Source: Thermodesulfovibrio sp.
GTDB taxonomy: Bacteria; Nitrospirota; Thermodesulfovibrionia; Thermodesulfovibrionales; JdFR-85
DNA: 6,896 nt
Direction of reading: 5' to 3'
NCBI GenBank assembly: GCA_027050975.1
Contig: JALUAR010000020.1
Coordinates: 1-6,896, forward strand
Shown here: in pieces, positions 1-6,185 of the stretch
Layout: each line of letters opens with the position of its first letter
Position numbering within the stretch: the first letter of the stretch is position 1
Made by a program: the position numbers and the translations under genes
Notes under the pieces: generated by a model
The model's input: the letters and a program-made list of their open reading frames with translations, nothing else
Databases searched by the model: none
What the model was told of the DNA's origin: nothing

Positions 1-105
1 AAGAAAGACCAGGCCAGGGCGATAAGACGATACATCGCCTGGCGAAATAAGCACCCAAGGGATAAAAGGTTAATCGAAATCAAAAGGAGGAATCTGGTTG
101 GTTGA
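1..105 (+). CDS. C-terminal tail of an upstream gene, possibly a DDE transposase (partial)
   Basis: Frame 1 is open from the window edge to TGA at 103-105 and gives a 34-residue, strongly basic tail. It contains AIRRYIAWRNKHPRDKRL, which resembles the closing helix of DDE transposases of the IS481/IS3/IS630 kind (a Tyr-x-x-Trp/Tyr-x-Asn-x-x-Arg/His-Pro pattern). That is recognition of a short motif, not a firm assignment, and the rest of the protein is outside the window. Its stop lies 8 bases inside the next open frame, and its last codons (AAA AGG AGG) also form the ribosome-binding site for that frame. If it is a transposase, the insertion probably removed the front of the neighbouring methylase. 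If it is not, it may simply be the upstream operon gene. Confidence 0.45.
   Translation, partial: KKDQARAIRRYIAWRNKHPRDKRLIEIKRRNLVG
85..91 (+). promoter_or_regulatory. Ribosome-binding site for the TTG start at 98
   Basis: AGGAGGA sits 7 bases from the TTG at 98 (counting from the end of AGGAGG), an excellent match to the archaeal 16S tail. It lies inside the coding sequence of the upstream gene. It argues that the methylase fragment is translated, although AGG-AGG arginine pairs are common in this genome style and could create the site by chance. Confidence 0.55.
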
Positions 106-601
106 GGAGGCAATAGCAATGAAACATCTCGGCACTGAGGCTGACCCGACAACCACCTTCTACATAACCTCCCGCCTCAGCGGAATGGACACCATGGACT
201 ACGACACCGCCAACCAGCTAATTAAGAGCCTTGGCTTGGATGAGGAAGCTCTGGAAGCAGACAGGCTGATAAAAGTGGAGAAAACAAAGGGCAGAAAGGT
301 TGTAAAGCTTCAGGACTACTACCGGGGTGACACCAGCCTTGAGATTGCCGGCGAAGATACAATAAAAGGCACTGCTCTGATTGACTATGTGCACAAAGCC
401 ATGAGAGCCTACGAGAAGGAGGGTTTGAAAGGCTTCAACAGTGCGGTCAAAGACTCCCCATATCCGAGGCGGAGCATAGTAGCTGCTCTTAAAGTTCTGG
501 CAGAAATCAGAAAAGACCCCTCAAGGCAGAACGACAGAGAGGCTGTAAAGGCGGAAGAAATTTATCAGCACATCAAAAACTTGGGTCTGGATGCCTGGTA
601 G
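98..601 (+). CDS. C-terminal portion of a DUF1156-type adenine-specific DNA methylase
   Basis: This 167-aa protein resembles the extreme C-terminal region of DUF1156 DNA methylases, which are normally around 900-1000 aa. Supporting segments are KHLGTEADPTTTFYITSR (residues 9-26; family pattern G-x-x-x-D-P-x-T-x-F-Y), the 'D..A..L.KSLGLD' helix (residues about 36-48), and TALIDYVHKAMRAYEKEG (about 92-109). After these come an 'AALKVLAEIRKD' helix and a C-terminal helix like those closing the family. No S-adenosylmethionine motif and no DPPY/NPPY catalytic motif is present, so alone it cannot methylate DNA. The frame is closed upstream by TAA at 71-73. I chose TTG 98 because of its strong ribosome-binding site; ATG 119 is the alternative. 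It overlaps the upstream tail by 8 bases and the helicase start by 11. It may be a remnant cut by an insertion, or the small half of a split methylase. The family call is from memory of the pattern. Confidence 0.62.
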   Translation: MVEEAIAMKHLGTEADPTTTFYITSRLSGMDTMDYDTANQLIKSLGLDEEALEADRLIKVEKTKGRKVVKLQDYYRGDTSLEIAGEDTIKGTALIDYVHKAMRAYEKEGLKGFNSAVKDSPYPRRSIVAALKVLAEIRKDPSRQNDREAVKAEEIYQHIKNLGLDAW

Positions 602-3600
602 CATGAGCTATCCTCTCTTCAGGGTGGTGGGAGACTCCTACTACATATACACAAAATACCTCTACGACCCGGTTAGCGTGTTAGCCGCCTCCAAGATAGA
701 CCTCCTGCCCTATCAGCTTGAGGACTTTCTGAACCTCCTTGACTTAGCCGGTAAGGGAATCGGGGTAAGAGTTCTCATCGCCTACGAGACTGGCTTGGGC
801 AAAACCATACTGGCAGGCTTATTCATAAAAGAAATGCTCCTGAAGGGCAGAGCACAGCGAATTCTCGTGCTTGTTCCTCCAAACGCAAGATATCAGTGGA
901 AAGAAGAGCTTAAAGAGAAGTTTGACATAGAATTTGAGATAGACAAAGAGCTGATGGACAGGGGAGAAGACCCGCTGGAGTACGAGCGCCTGATAGCTTC
1001 AATGGACACCCTCAAGGGTGACAGGTGGCTAAACAGAATAAGAGACGAGGGCTTCGTCTGGGATATAGTAATAGTGGATGAAATCCACAGAGCAAGCCCA
1101 GAAAACTTAAGAGCCCAGCTTATTTCAGAGGTCTCCAAGAAAACGACCCACTTTCTCGGGCTCACCGCTACACCCCATGACGGCAAAGAGGAGAACTTCA
1201 TATTCAGGCTGAGCTTAATAGATCCCTCGGTTGATGAAACCAACTGGGAGGGATTTTTGAGGAGTAGAGGGTTCAGAAGAAAGAAAAAGGAAGTTGTAAA
1301 CCTGGATGGAGAGAAGATCTTCCCCCAGAAGGTCAGAACAGAAACCAGAGTTCTCAATCCAACAAGGGAGGAGAAGGAGTTTTACAGGAAAGTTGAGAAT
1401 TACGTGAGAAACTACTACAGGATAGCTGAAGAGGAGAACAACAGAGCCATTGGACTAATAGCCACAATAGTGGGGAGGAGCGTTGCCTCCAGCATCAAGG
1501 CTGGCGTCGGCGTGCTTGAGAGAAGGCTCAGGAGATTGATAACTGCCGTTGCTGAAGATGTACAGGGCGAGGACACAGAGGCTCTGCTGGAAGAGCTCAG
1601 AGAGGCAGAAGAGGAAGGCGATGATGCCAGGGTAGAGGAAATAAGAGAGAAAATAGTCACCAGAGTGGCAGGGATAAGAAGGGAGCTTGTGGAAAAGGAG
1701 GAGAAGTTGCTTAAGGAGCTGATCAGTCAGGGAAATGAACTTCTTGAGAAGGGAGTGGATACCAAAGCTCAGCAGTTACTGGAAATCCTTGAATACCACA
1801 TATCAAGGGGTGAAAAGATTATAGTGTTCACGGAGTTCTTGGACACCCTCTACATGCTCAGAGACCTGCTCAGTGAGAAGTACGGCGAGGGAGCCGTGGA
1901 GATAATTGAGGGAAGCATGAGCCCTGAGAACAAGAAGAGGGCGGTAAAGGCGCTGCAGAGCGAGCGTGTAAAGGTGCTTGTTGCCACCGACGCTGCTGGG
2001 GAATCTCTCAACCTTCAGAGTGCCAATGTGGTGATAAACTACGAGGTTCCCTGGAATCCAGTAGTATTTATCCAGAGGGTGGGCAGGGTCTACAGGTATG
2101 GTCAGAGAAAAGATATTCACATATACGGTATGCTGCCGTACTTCAAAGTTGAAAGGAGAGTTCTGGAAGTTGTTCTCGAAAAAATAGATAAAATTAGCAG
2201 GGACTTTGATATAGGCAGCGTTGAGGTCATAGGCTCAATAATCTCTGAGAAGGATGTGATAGAGGAAATAAAGAAAGCGTATGCCTATAATTGGGAGCCT
2301 GAGGAAGCTGAAAGTGATGTAACCCACCTAATCTCAATGAGAGAAGGCATCCTTTATAGAATTAAAAAAGCTCTTGAGCTTGCCGAAGCTGCAAAAAGGC
2401 ATGTAAGAGCTGAGAAACTCTTTGAGGAAAAGGGTATAAACGATGTGGTCACTGAAGAAGATGTGGCAAAATACTTGTTTTATTTAAAAGAAGCTGGCTT
2501 TGCCTCAGGTTCAAACAACTATTATGAAATTAAACCTATGAGAATTGACGTAGGAAAGATCGCTCTCAAGAATAAGCCATCGTCACAAGAAATTAATAAA
2601 CTCAGAGATGAAAGACTAATTTATGGCAACTTTAAGATAGACAACCCTGCTGTCAAGCATGCTCTGCTCTTGGGGATGGCTCAGAAGGGTGAAGCTATAC
2701 TTATAGCAGATAAAACAAACATGGCGTCTCTCAGGATAATCAGATTCTACGATGGTCTCGGCGAACTCATGCATGAGATGCCAGTTGTAATCACTGAAAA
2801 TGAGGTTCTGCCCTATGAATCAATAAGAAACCTTGACCCATACATAACCTTGGAGGAAATAAAAAAAGAGGTTATACGACATTTATTCAGTGGAAAAAGT
2901 GTCAAATCCGATATAAGAACCGATAAATTTATTTCTCAAGTAAAAAATGATATTAAAGAAAGAATAAGAAATAAATCTATTAAAATAATGGAGGCTCTGA
3001 ATCATGAGATTGATTATTTTAAGAAGAATATTGGCATAAATGAAAAGTATAGAGAAAGCAGAATAAGAAGTTTAGAAAGCAGAAAAAGAGAAGAATTCAA
3101 AAGAATGAGAAATATAACTTCTGAATTGGGAGAGGAAGTGGCGAGGATTTATTTGATATCTATTTCTGACCTCAGCAAGGTGCTTGAAGCCATAGCAGAA
3201 GAAGCTGAAAGTGCAGGAATAGAAATTGAAAGAAAGGTTAAGGAAGATATTGAGGAGTTTAATCCTGAACTATGGAAACTTAAAAAAGAAGTGGAGCTTG
3301 CAGGTATGGATTATGTGATGGTACGAGAAATAGAAAATGGCAGGGTGCCAAAAGATGTATCAGCAGATGGAAGGGGATATGACATAGAAAGCAAGGGAGA
3401 GAATGAAATAAGACGTATTGAAGTAAAATCTTTTAAAAATAAAATGCACGAACTTACGCTAACAGAAAATGAATACAAAGCTGCGAAATTCTATGGAGAC
3501 ACTTACTATCTTTACATTGTTGAAAATGCGATAGATAAGCCTGAGCTGAGAATAATAAGAAATCCTGCAGAGCGGTGTGAGTTTGAGGTGGTTTATAGAC

Positions 3601-3638
3601 CGTATTATGTGTTGAAAGGATTGAAAATGGGATTTTGA
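591..3638 (+). CDS. SNF2-like SF2 helicase/ATPase with C-terminal DUF3883 nuclease-like domain
   Basis: This is a 1015-aa ATP-dependent DNA translocase. Helicase motifs appear in order: ETGLGKT (Walker A, 66-72, Lys71), DEIH (Walker B, 163-166), LTATP (motif III, 191-195), IIVFTEF (motif IV, 410-416), VATDAAGESLNLQ (motif V, 464-476) and QRVGRVYRYGQ (motif VI, 495-505). A charged, probably coiled insert spans about 320-385 and a Lys/Arg-rich helical segment about 780-850. Residues about 900-1010 match DUF3883: GYDI (929-932), then R-R-I-EVK (941-946), with Asp931, Glu944 and Lys946 forming a D-x12-E-x-K pattern as in PD-(D/E)XK nucleases, followed by LTLTENEYKAAKFYGDTYYL (955-974). Helicases of this design accompany DUF1156 methylases and other defence systems, where DNA remodelling and possibly cleavage are expected; cleavage here is inferred. 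ATG 603 (1011 aa) is an equally good start, since neither has a strong ribosome-binding site. GC falls from about 55% (1501-1560) to 20% (2941-3000) within the gene. Confidence 0.9.
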   Translation: MPGSMSYPLFRVVGDSYYIYTKYLYDPVSVLAASKIDLLPYQLEDFLNLLDLAGKGIGVRVLIAYETGLGKTILAGLFIKEMLLKGRAQRILVLVPPNARYQWKEELKEKFDIEFEIDKELMDRGEDPLEYERLIASMDTLKGDRWLNRIRDEGFVWDIVIVDEIHRASPENLRAQLISEVSKKTTHFLGLTATPHDGKEENFIFRLSLIDPSVDETNWEGFLRSRGFRRKKKEVVNLDGEKIFPQKVRTETRVLNPTREEKEFYRKVENYVRNYYRIAEEENNRAIGLIATIVGRSVASSIKAGVGVLERRLRRLITAVAEDVQGEDTEALLEELREAEEEGDDARVEEIREKIVTRVAGIRRELVEKEEKLLKELISQGNELLEKGVDTKAQQLLEILEYHISRGEKIIVFTEFLDTLYMLRDLLSEKYGEGAVEIIEGSMSPENKKRAVKALQSERVKVLVATDAAGESLNLQSANVVINYEVPWNPVVFIQRVGRVYRYGQRKDIHIYGMLPYFKVERRVLEVVLEKIDKISRDFDIGSVEVIGSIISEKDVIEEIKKAYAYNWEPEEAESDVTHLISMREGILYRIKKALELAEAAKRHVRAEKLFEEKGINDVVTEEDVAKYLFYLKEAGFASGSNNYYEIKPMRIDVGKIALKNKPSSQEINKLRDERLIYGNFKIDNPAVKHALLLGMAQKGEAILIADKTNMASLRIIRFYDGLGELMHEMPVVITENEVLPYESIRNLDPYITLEEIKKEVIRHLFSGKSVKSDIRTDKFISQVKNDIKERIRNKSIKIMEALNHEIDYFKKNIGINEKYRESRIRSLESRKREEFKRMRNITSELGEEVARIYLISISDLSKVLEAIAEEAESAGIEIERKVKEDIEEFNPELWKLKKEVELAGMDYVMVREIENGRVPKDVSADGRGYDIESKGENEIRRIEVKSFKNKMHELTLTENEYKAAKFYGDTYYLYIVENAIDKPELRIIRNPAERCEFEVVYRPYYVLKGLKMGF

Positions 3639-3644
3639 AGGAGG
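3639..3644 (+). promoter_or_regulatory. Ribosome-binding site for the TTG start at 3652
   Basis: AGGAGG begins on the base after the helicase stop codon and lies 7 bases before TTG 3652. There is no in-frame ATG near the start of the protein, so this site fixes the TTG start. The position directly after the stop suggests that terminating ribosomes reinitiate here. Confidence 0.75.
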
Positions 3645-3651
3645 AAAACGA

Positions 3652-4284
3652 TTGAGCAGAACGAATTACCAACTGGTAGAAGACAAAGAACTAAAAGACA
3701 CTGAGCTACTAATCTTGCTAATCCTCGGTAAGGCTGGTGGAAGAATAAGCATGCTCCACCTTCAGAAGATCTTCTTCACCCTGTGGAAGTTTCACCCGCA
3801 GGTGAGGAGGTTAGTGGATTTTGTGCCCCACCTTAAAGGTCCCTATTCTTCTGATCTGGACGATATTGCAAAAAATCCCACCTACGTGATTGACTGCTGG
3901 AAGTATATACCACCCAAAAAGGGATCTGAGGCTGAGAGGGTAAAGGGTGGATATTTAGAGATAACTGAAAAAGGGGAGGAAATTTACAGAAAAATTGTGG
4001 ATGGATTAAATAAAAAGGCAAGGGAGGATGAAGATGCCCTTGCGCTGATTTCTGCTGTTGACCTTATAGTGTCGCTGTACACCCGCCTGGAGTGGGATGA
4101 GCTTTTGCTTTTGCTCTACACTGATGAGAATATTAAGGAATATTCAAAAAGGTCAGAATTATCCAGAGAAATACTAAAAAATTCTGAAAAAATTGTAGAT
4201 AGATTAATAAAAAAGGGCGTAATACCAGAAGAAAAGAGAGAATCTCTTATGAAAAGGATAAAAAGTGCAAGGTGGATAGTGTGA
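3652..4284 (+). CDS. YwgA/DUF4065-like winged-helix protein, candidate antitoxin or regulator
   Basis: This 210-aa soluble protein starts at TTG with a strong ribosome-binding site. The N-terminal half reads like a winged-helix domain of the YwgA/DUF4065 (Panacea, SocA-like) type. It has a helix ELLILLILGKAGGRI (18-32), the hallmark LHLQKIFF (35-42), FVPHLKGPYSSDL (57-69; family pattern 'F....GP.S..L'), and a wing-like YLEITEKGEEI (101-111). The C-terminal half (about 120-210) is helical and highly charged. Panacea domains are known as versatile antitoxins that can pair with many toxin types. Here the next gene is a PIN-domain protein whose start overlaps this stop codon, which suggests an antitoxin-toxin or regulator-effector pair. 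The order, with the putative antitoxin first, is the usual one. The family link rests on a few short motifs and could instead be a generic winged-helix similarity. Confidence 0.55.
   Translation: MSRTNYQLVEDKELKDTELLILLILGKAGGRISMLHLQKIFFTLWKFHPQVRRLVDFVPHLKGPYSSDLDDIAKNPTYVIDCWKYIPPKKGSEAERVKGGYLEITEKGEEIYRKIVDGLNKKAREDEDALALISAVDLIVSLYTRLEWDELLLLLYTDENIKEYSKRSELSREILKNSEKIVDRLIKKGVIPEEKRESLMKRIKSARWIV
4269..4275 (+). promoter_or_regulatory. Ribosome-binding site that selects GTG 4281 over GTG 4272
   Basis: AAGGTGG lies 5 bases before GTG 4281. The in-frame GTG at 4272 sits inside this motif and has nothing comparable upstream. The site therefore favours the downstream start and a 4-base GTGA stop/start overlap with the preceding gene. 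Confidence 0.6.
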
Positions 4285-4859
4285 GTTCGGAAGATTCTGT
4301 TGTAAGCGATAGCTCCTTTTATATCGCGTTTCTATCACCGCATGAAATTGATGACCCTGAGACACTTGTGGAAATTATTAAAAAATACAAATTTTTTATT
4401 GGGAAAGTGGTGCTGCGCGAGATTTCAGAAAAACACGGCGATATTGTTGATGATATCGGATTTAGGAGCATGGTTAAAATTCTGGAAAATTATGACTACT
4501 CCTCTCTGCTTAGCATTATTGGGGACAGGGTATTTGAAAAGGGTGAATATGAGTGCATGGCGATAGCATATTTCCTATACAAAAAGTCAGGACTCCATTC
4601 GCTAATCCTGGACGATAATTCAGCACGCAAATGGGTAGATAACAACATTCCGGATCTAAGTAAATTCGTAAGGTACAGTTTGAGATTTCTTGTGAATTGC
4701 TGCTGCTCTGATGGCAAGCTTTCTGAAGAAAAAGTAAACGCTATTCTGAATAAAGTTGTTCTGGCAATACGAATGGGAAGGAGACCTTTTAACCTGACAG
4801 AAAGGAATATCTATGTGGTTGATCAACTTCTAAATGAGGTGGACGGGTGTCAAAATTAG
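4281..4859 (+). CDS. PIN-domain protein (DUF3368-like), candidate ribonuclease toxin
   Basis: This 192-aa protein probably acts as a metal-dependent ribonuclease in the cytoplasm. Numbering from GTG 4281, the PIN acidic positions are visible in order: Asp10 in VVSDSSFYIAFL, Glu47 in KVVLREIS, Glu89/Glu91 in KGEYECMAIAYFL, and Asp111/Asp112 in LILDDNSARKWV. This layout (V-x-D-x-S at the start, G-E-x-E-x-x-A-x-A in the middle, L-D-D-x-x-A-R later) is that of VapC-like and DUF3368 PIN proteins. The helical C-terminal extension (about 130-192) resembles the one in DUF3368 proteins. It contains three consecutive cysteines (140-142). The active site appears intact, so an active toxin is plausible. 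It starts within the stop codon of the winged-helix gene (4-base overlap) and overlaps the next gene by 13 bases, so all three are probably translated together. A role other than toxin, such as an effector nuclease of the island, is equally possible. Confidence 0.72.
   Translation: MSSEDSVVSDSSFYIAFLSPHEIDDPETLVEIIKKYKFFIGKVVLREISEKHGDIVDDIGFRSMVKILENYDYSSLLSIIGDRVFEKGEYECMAIAYFLYKKSGLHSLILDDNSARKWVDNNIPDLSKFVRYSLRFLVNCCCSDGKLSEEKVNAILNKVVLAIRMGRRPFNLTERNIYVVDQLLNEVDGCQN
4836..4842 (+). promoter_or_regulatory. Ribosome-binding site for the GTG start at 4847
   Basis: GAGGTGG ends 4 bases before GTG 4847 and lies inside the 3' end of the PIN gene. It supports the GTG start and the 13-base overlap between the two genes. 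Confidence 0.65.
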
Positions 4860-6163
4860 AACTACATACCTCGGTGGAGGAGATAATAGAGTGTGAAGAC
4901 ATCCCAGGCATTACCATCAAGAAGGTAAACATAGGTAAAGATTATTTCTGGACACCCATCAGGAGTGTTTACCTCAGCACAGAGATTCCGGTGGATATTA
5001 GAAATAGCATATTGAAGCTAAAAACAAGACAGAGTTTATTTGAAGCAAACAGAGTGATATATAAAGAAAAACAATATAAAGCAACCAAAGCAGCAATAGC
5101 CGAAAATGATGATCAAAGAATAAAAAATATATTGAAAACAAACGAAAGAATCTCAAATGAGAAATTTTCAATCTCATTTTCCTTTTCAGATTTTCCAAAT
5201 CAGAATCTAGGAGAAAGTTTTGAGGGATTGCTGGATGCAATTCACTCATTCTCTGAAGTTATCCTATTTGTGCCTCATGTGAGGTACAGCAAGACCGCGA
5301 CCACAGCGAGAGAGTATGACGCAAAACCCTACTGCAGATACGTTGATTATGCTGTGGATGTATTAAACGAAAAGAATACAAAACCGATTTTTGTTCCATT
5401 CGATGTTGATTATCCTCAGAAAATAAGTGGAAAAATCCTAGGACATTATGCAAAGAAAGGTTATGTTAATATATGGGTGGATCTTAAGGGCAAATGGATC
5501 AACAGAAATACAATTAGAAAAATCCGTACATTCTGGAGGATTATGAATAAAATTTTTGGACCTAAATCAAAAGACGTAATAATATATCTGACAAATATAA
5601 GAAAAGTGCCGAGAAGGGGTCTGGGTGACATTAGATTAGCACCATCAGATTTTCTGGGAGTTTTTACATACGGTGATTTTGTAGGAGCGCCTTTCAAAGG
5701 TTTTATGGGATATACAAATGATCCCGATTACTGGTTGAAAAAGGGGTACACAAGTAAAGAAGAATATGACAGAGATTTGTTGAGAAGAGAAAGTAGTATT
5801 TTTGATAGTTCATCTTACTACTATATTCCACCAGAAAGATTAAGCTTCAGAGATATACGCTTGGAAAATATAAGAAGAGCTATTCTAAATATGATTGCAT
5901 TATATAATAATAGGAAGGATAAAGAGGCGAGTTATGTTGCATATAGGTATAAAGCTGAAAAAGCAAGCTATTCTGCCAGTGGAATAATTACATTTAACGA
6001 AATAAATCTAATAAAGAGAGAAATAGTGCGAGAAAGGAGGATACTGGATTACGTAGAAAACAAAGATTTCTTCAAAAATGAAGGTGTGTCGTTGCTTGAG
6101 GAGTTAGCGAAACCTGGGAAGGTAAGTGAAAGAAAAGATAGCGGGTTATTTGACTTTTTATAA
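4847..6163 (+). CDS. Uncharacterised 438-aa protein with an alternating strand/helix core
   Basis: I do not recognise this protein. Residues about 1-50 look strand-rich, and about 60-105 form a Lys/Arg-rich helical stretch. A series of hydrophobic strands follows, each ended by polar residues: SEVILFVPHVRYSK (136-149), KPIFVPFDVDYP (179-190), YVNIWVDLKG (206-215), DVIIYLTNIRK (243-253) and DFLGVFTYGDFVG (268-280). The strands are separated by helices, as in a (beta/alpha) barrel or Rossmann-like fold. Polar residues at strand ends (His144, Asp186/Asp188, Asp212, Asn250, Asp277) are candidate active-site positions, but this is inference. The C-terminal third (about 330-420) is helical and basic, and the protein ends DSGLFDFL after a charged linker. 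No signal peptide or membrane segment is evident. It is very AT-rich (14 of 60 G/C at 5101-5160). The GTG start is supported by GAGGTGG. Its overlap with the PIN gene points to a shared function with the winged-helix/PIN pair. Confidence 0.85.
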   Translation: MSKLELHTSVEEIIECEDIPGITIKKVNIGKDYFWTPIRSVYLSTEIPVDIRNSILKLKTRQSLFEANRVIYKEKQYKATKAAIAENDDQRIKNILKTNERISNEKFSISFSFSDFPNQNLGESFEGLLDAIHSFSEVILFVPHVRYSKTATTAREYDAKPYCRYVDYAVDVLNEKNTKPIFVPFDVDYPQKISGKILGHYAKKGYVNIWVDLKGKWINRNTIRKIRTFWRIMNKIFGPKSKDVIIYLTNIRKVPRRGLGDIRLAPSDFLGVFTYGDFVGAPFKGFMGYTNDPDYWLKKGYTSKEEYDRDLLRRESSIFDSSSYYYIPPERLSFRDIRLENIRRAILNMIALYNNRKDKEASYVAYRYKAEKASYSASGIITFNEINLIKREIVRERRILDYVENKDFFKNEGVSLLEELAKPGKVSERKDSGLFDFL

Positions 6164-6171
6164 TTTAAATA
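6154..6171 (+). promoter_or_regulatory. Possible TATA-like element before the EVE gene
   Basis: TTTTTATAATTTAAATA covers the end of the unknown gene and most of the short gap before ATG 6186. An archaeal TATA box here would place a transcript start close to the ATG, which could give the EVE gene its own near-leaderless transcript. No clear BRE is visible, and the surrounding DNA is AT-rich anyway, so this is weak. Confidence 0.25.
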
Positions 6172-6173
6172 AT

Positions 6174-6179
6174 GGGGGT
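6174..6179 (+). promoter_or_regulatory. Ribosome-binding site for the EVE gene
   Basis: GGGGGT lies 6 bases before ATG 6186. It supports that ATG over the in-frame GTG at 6126, which would lie inside the preceding gene. Confidence 0.6.
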
Positions 6180-6185
6180 AGTCCA

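Noticed and set aside
893..2120. Open frames on the minus strand opposite the helicase
   Set aside because: They lie antisense to a gene with clear helicase motifs and encode low-complexity, Ser/Leu-rich sequences with no recognisable domain, as expected for the reverse frame of a Glu/Lys-rich gene.
4342..4566. Small + strand open frame inside the PIN gene
   Set aside because: It is in another frame within a gene whose PIN motifs are intact and has no ribosome-binding site.
6126..6185. Upstream in-frame extension of the EVE gene from GTG 6126
   Set aside because: It would overlap the preceding gene, has no ribosome-binding site and adds residues that do not fit the EVE domain; ATG 6186 has GGGGGT at the right distance.
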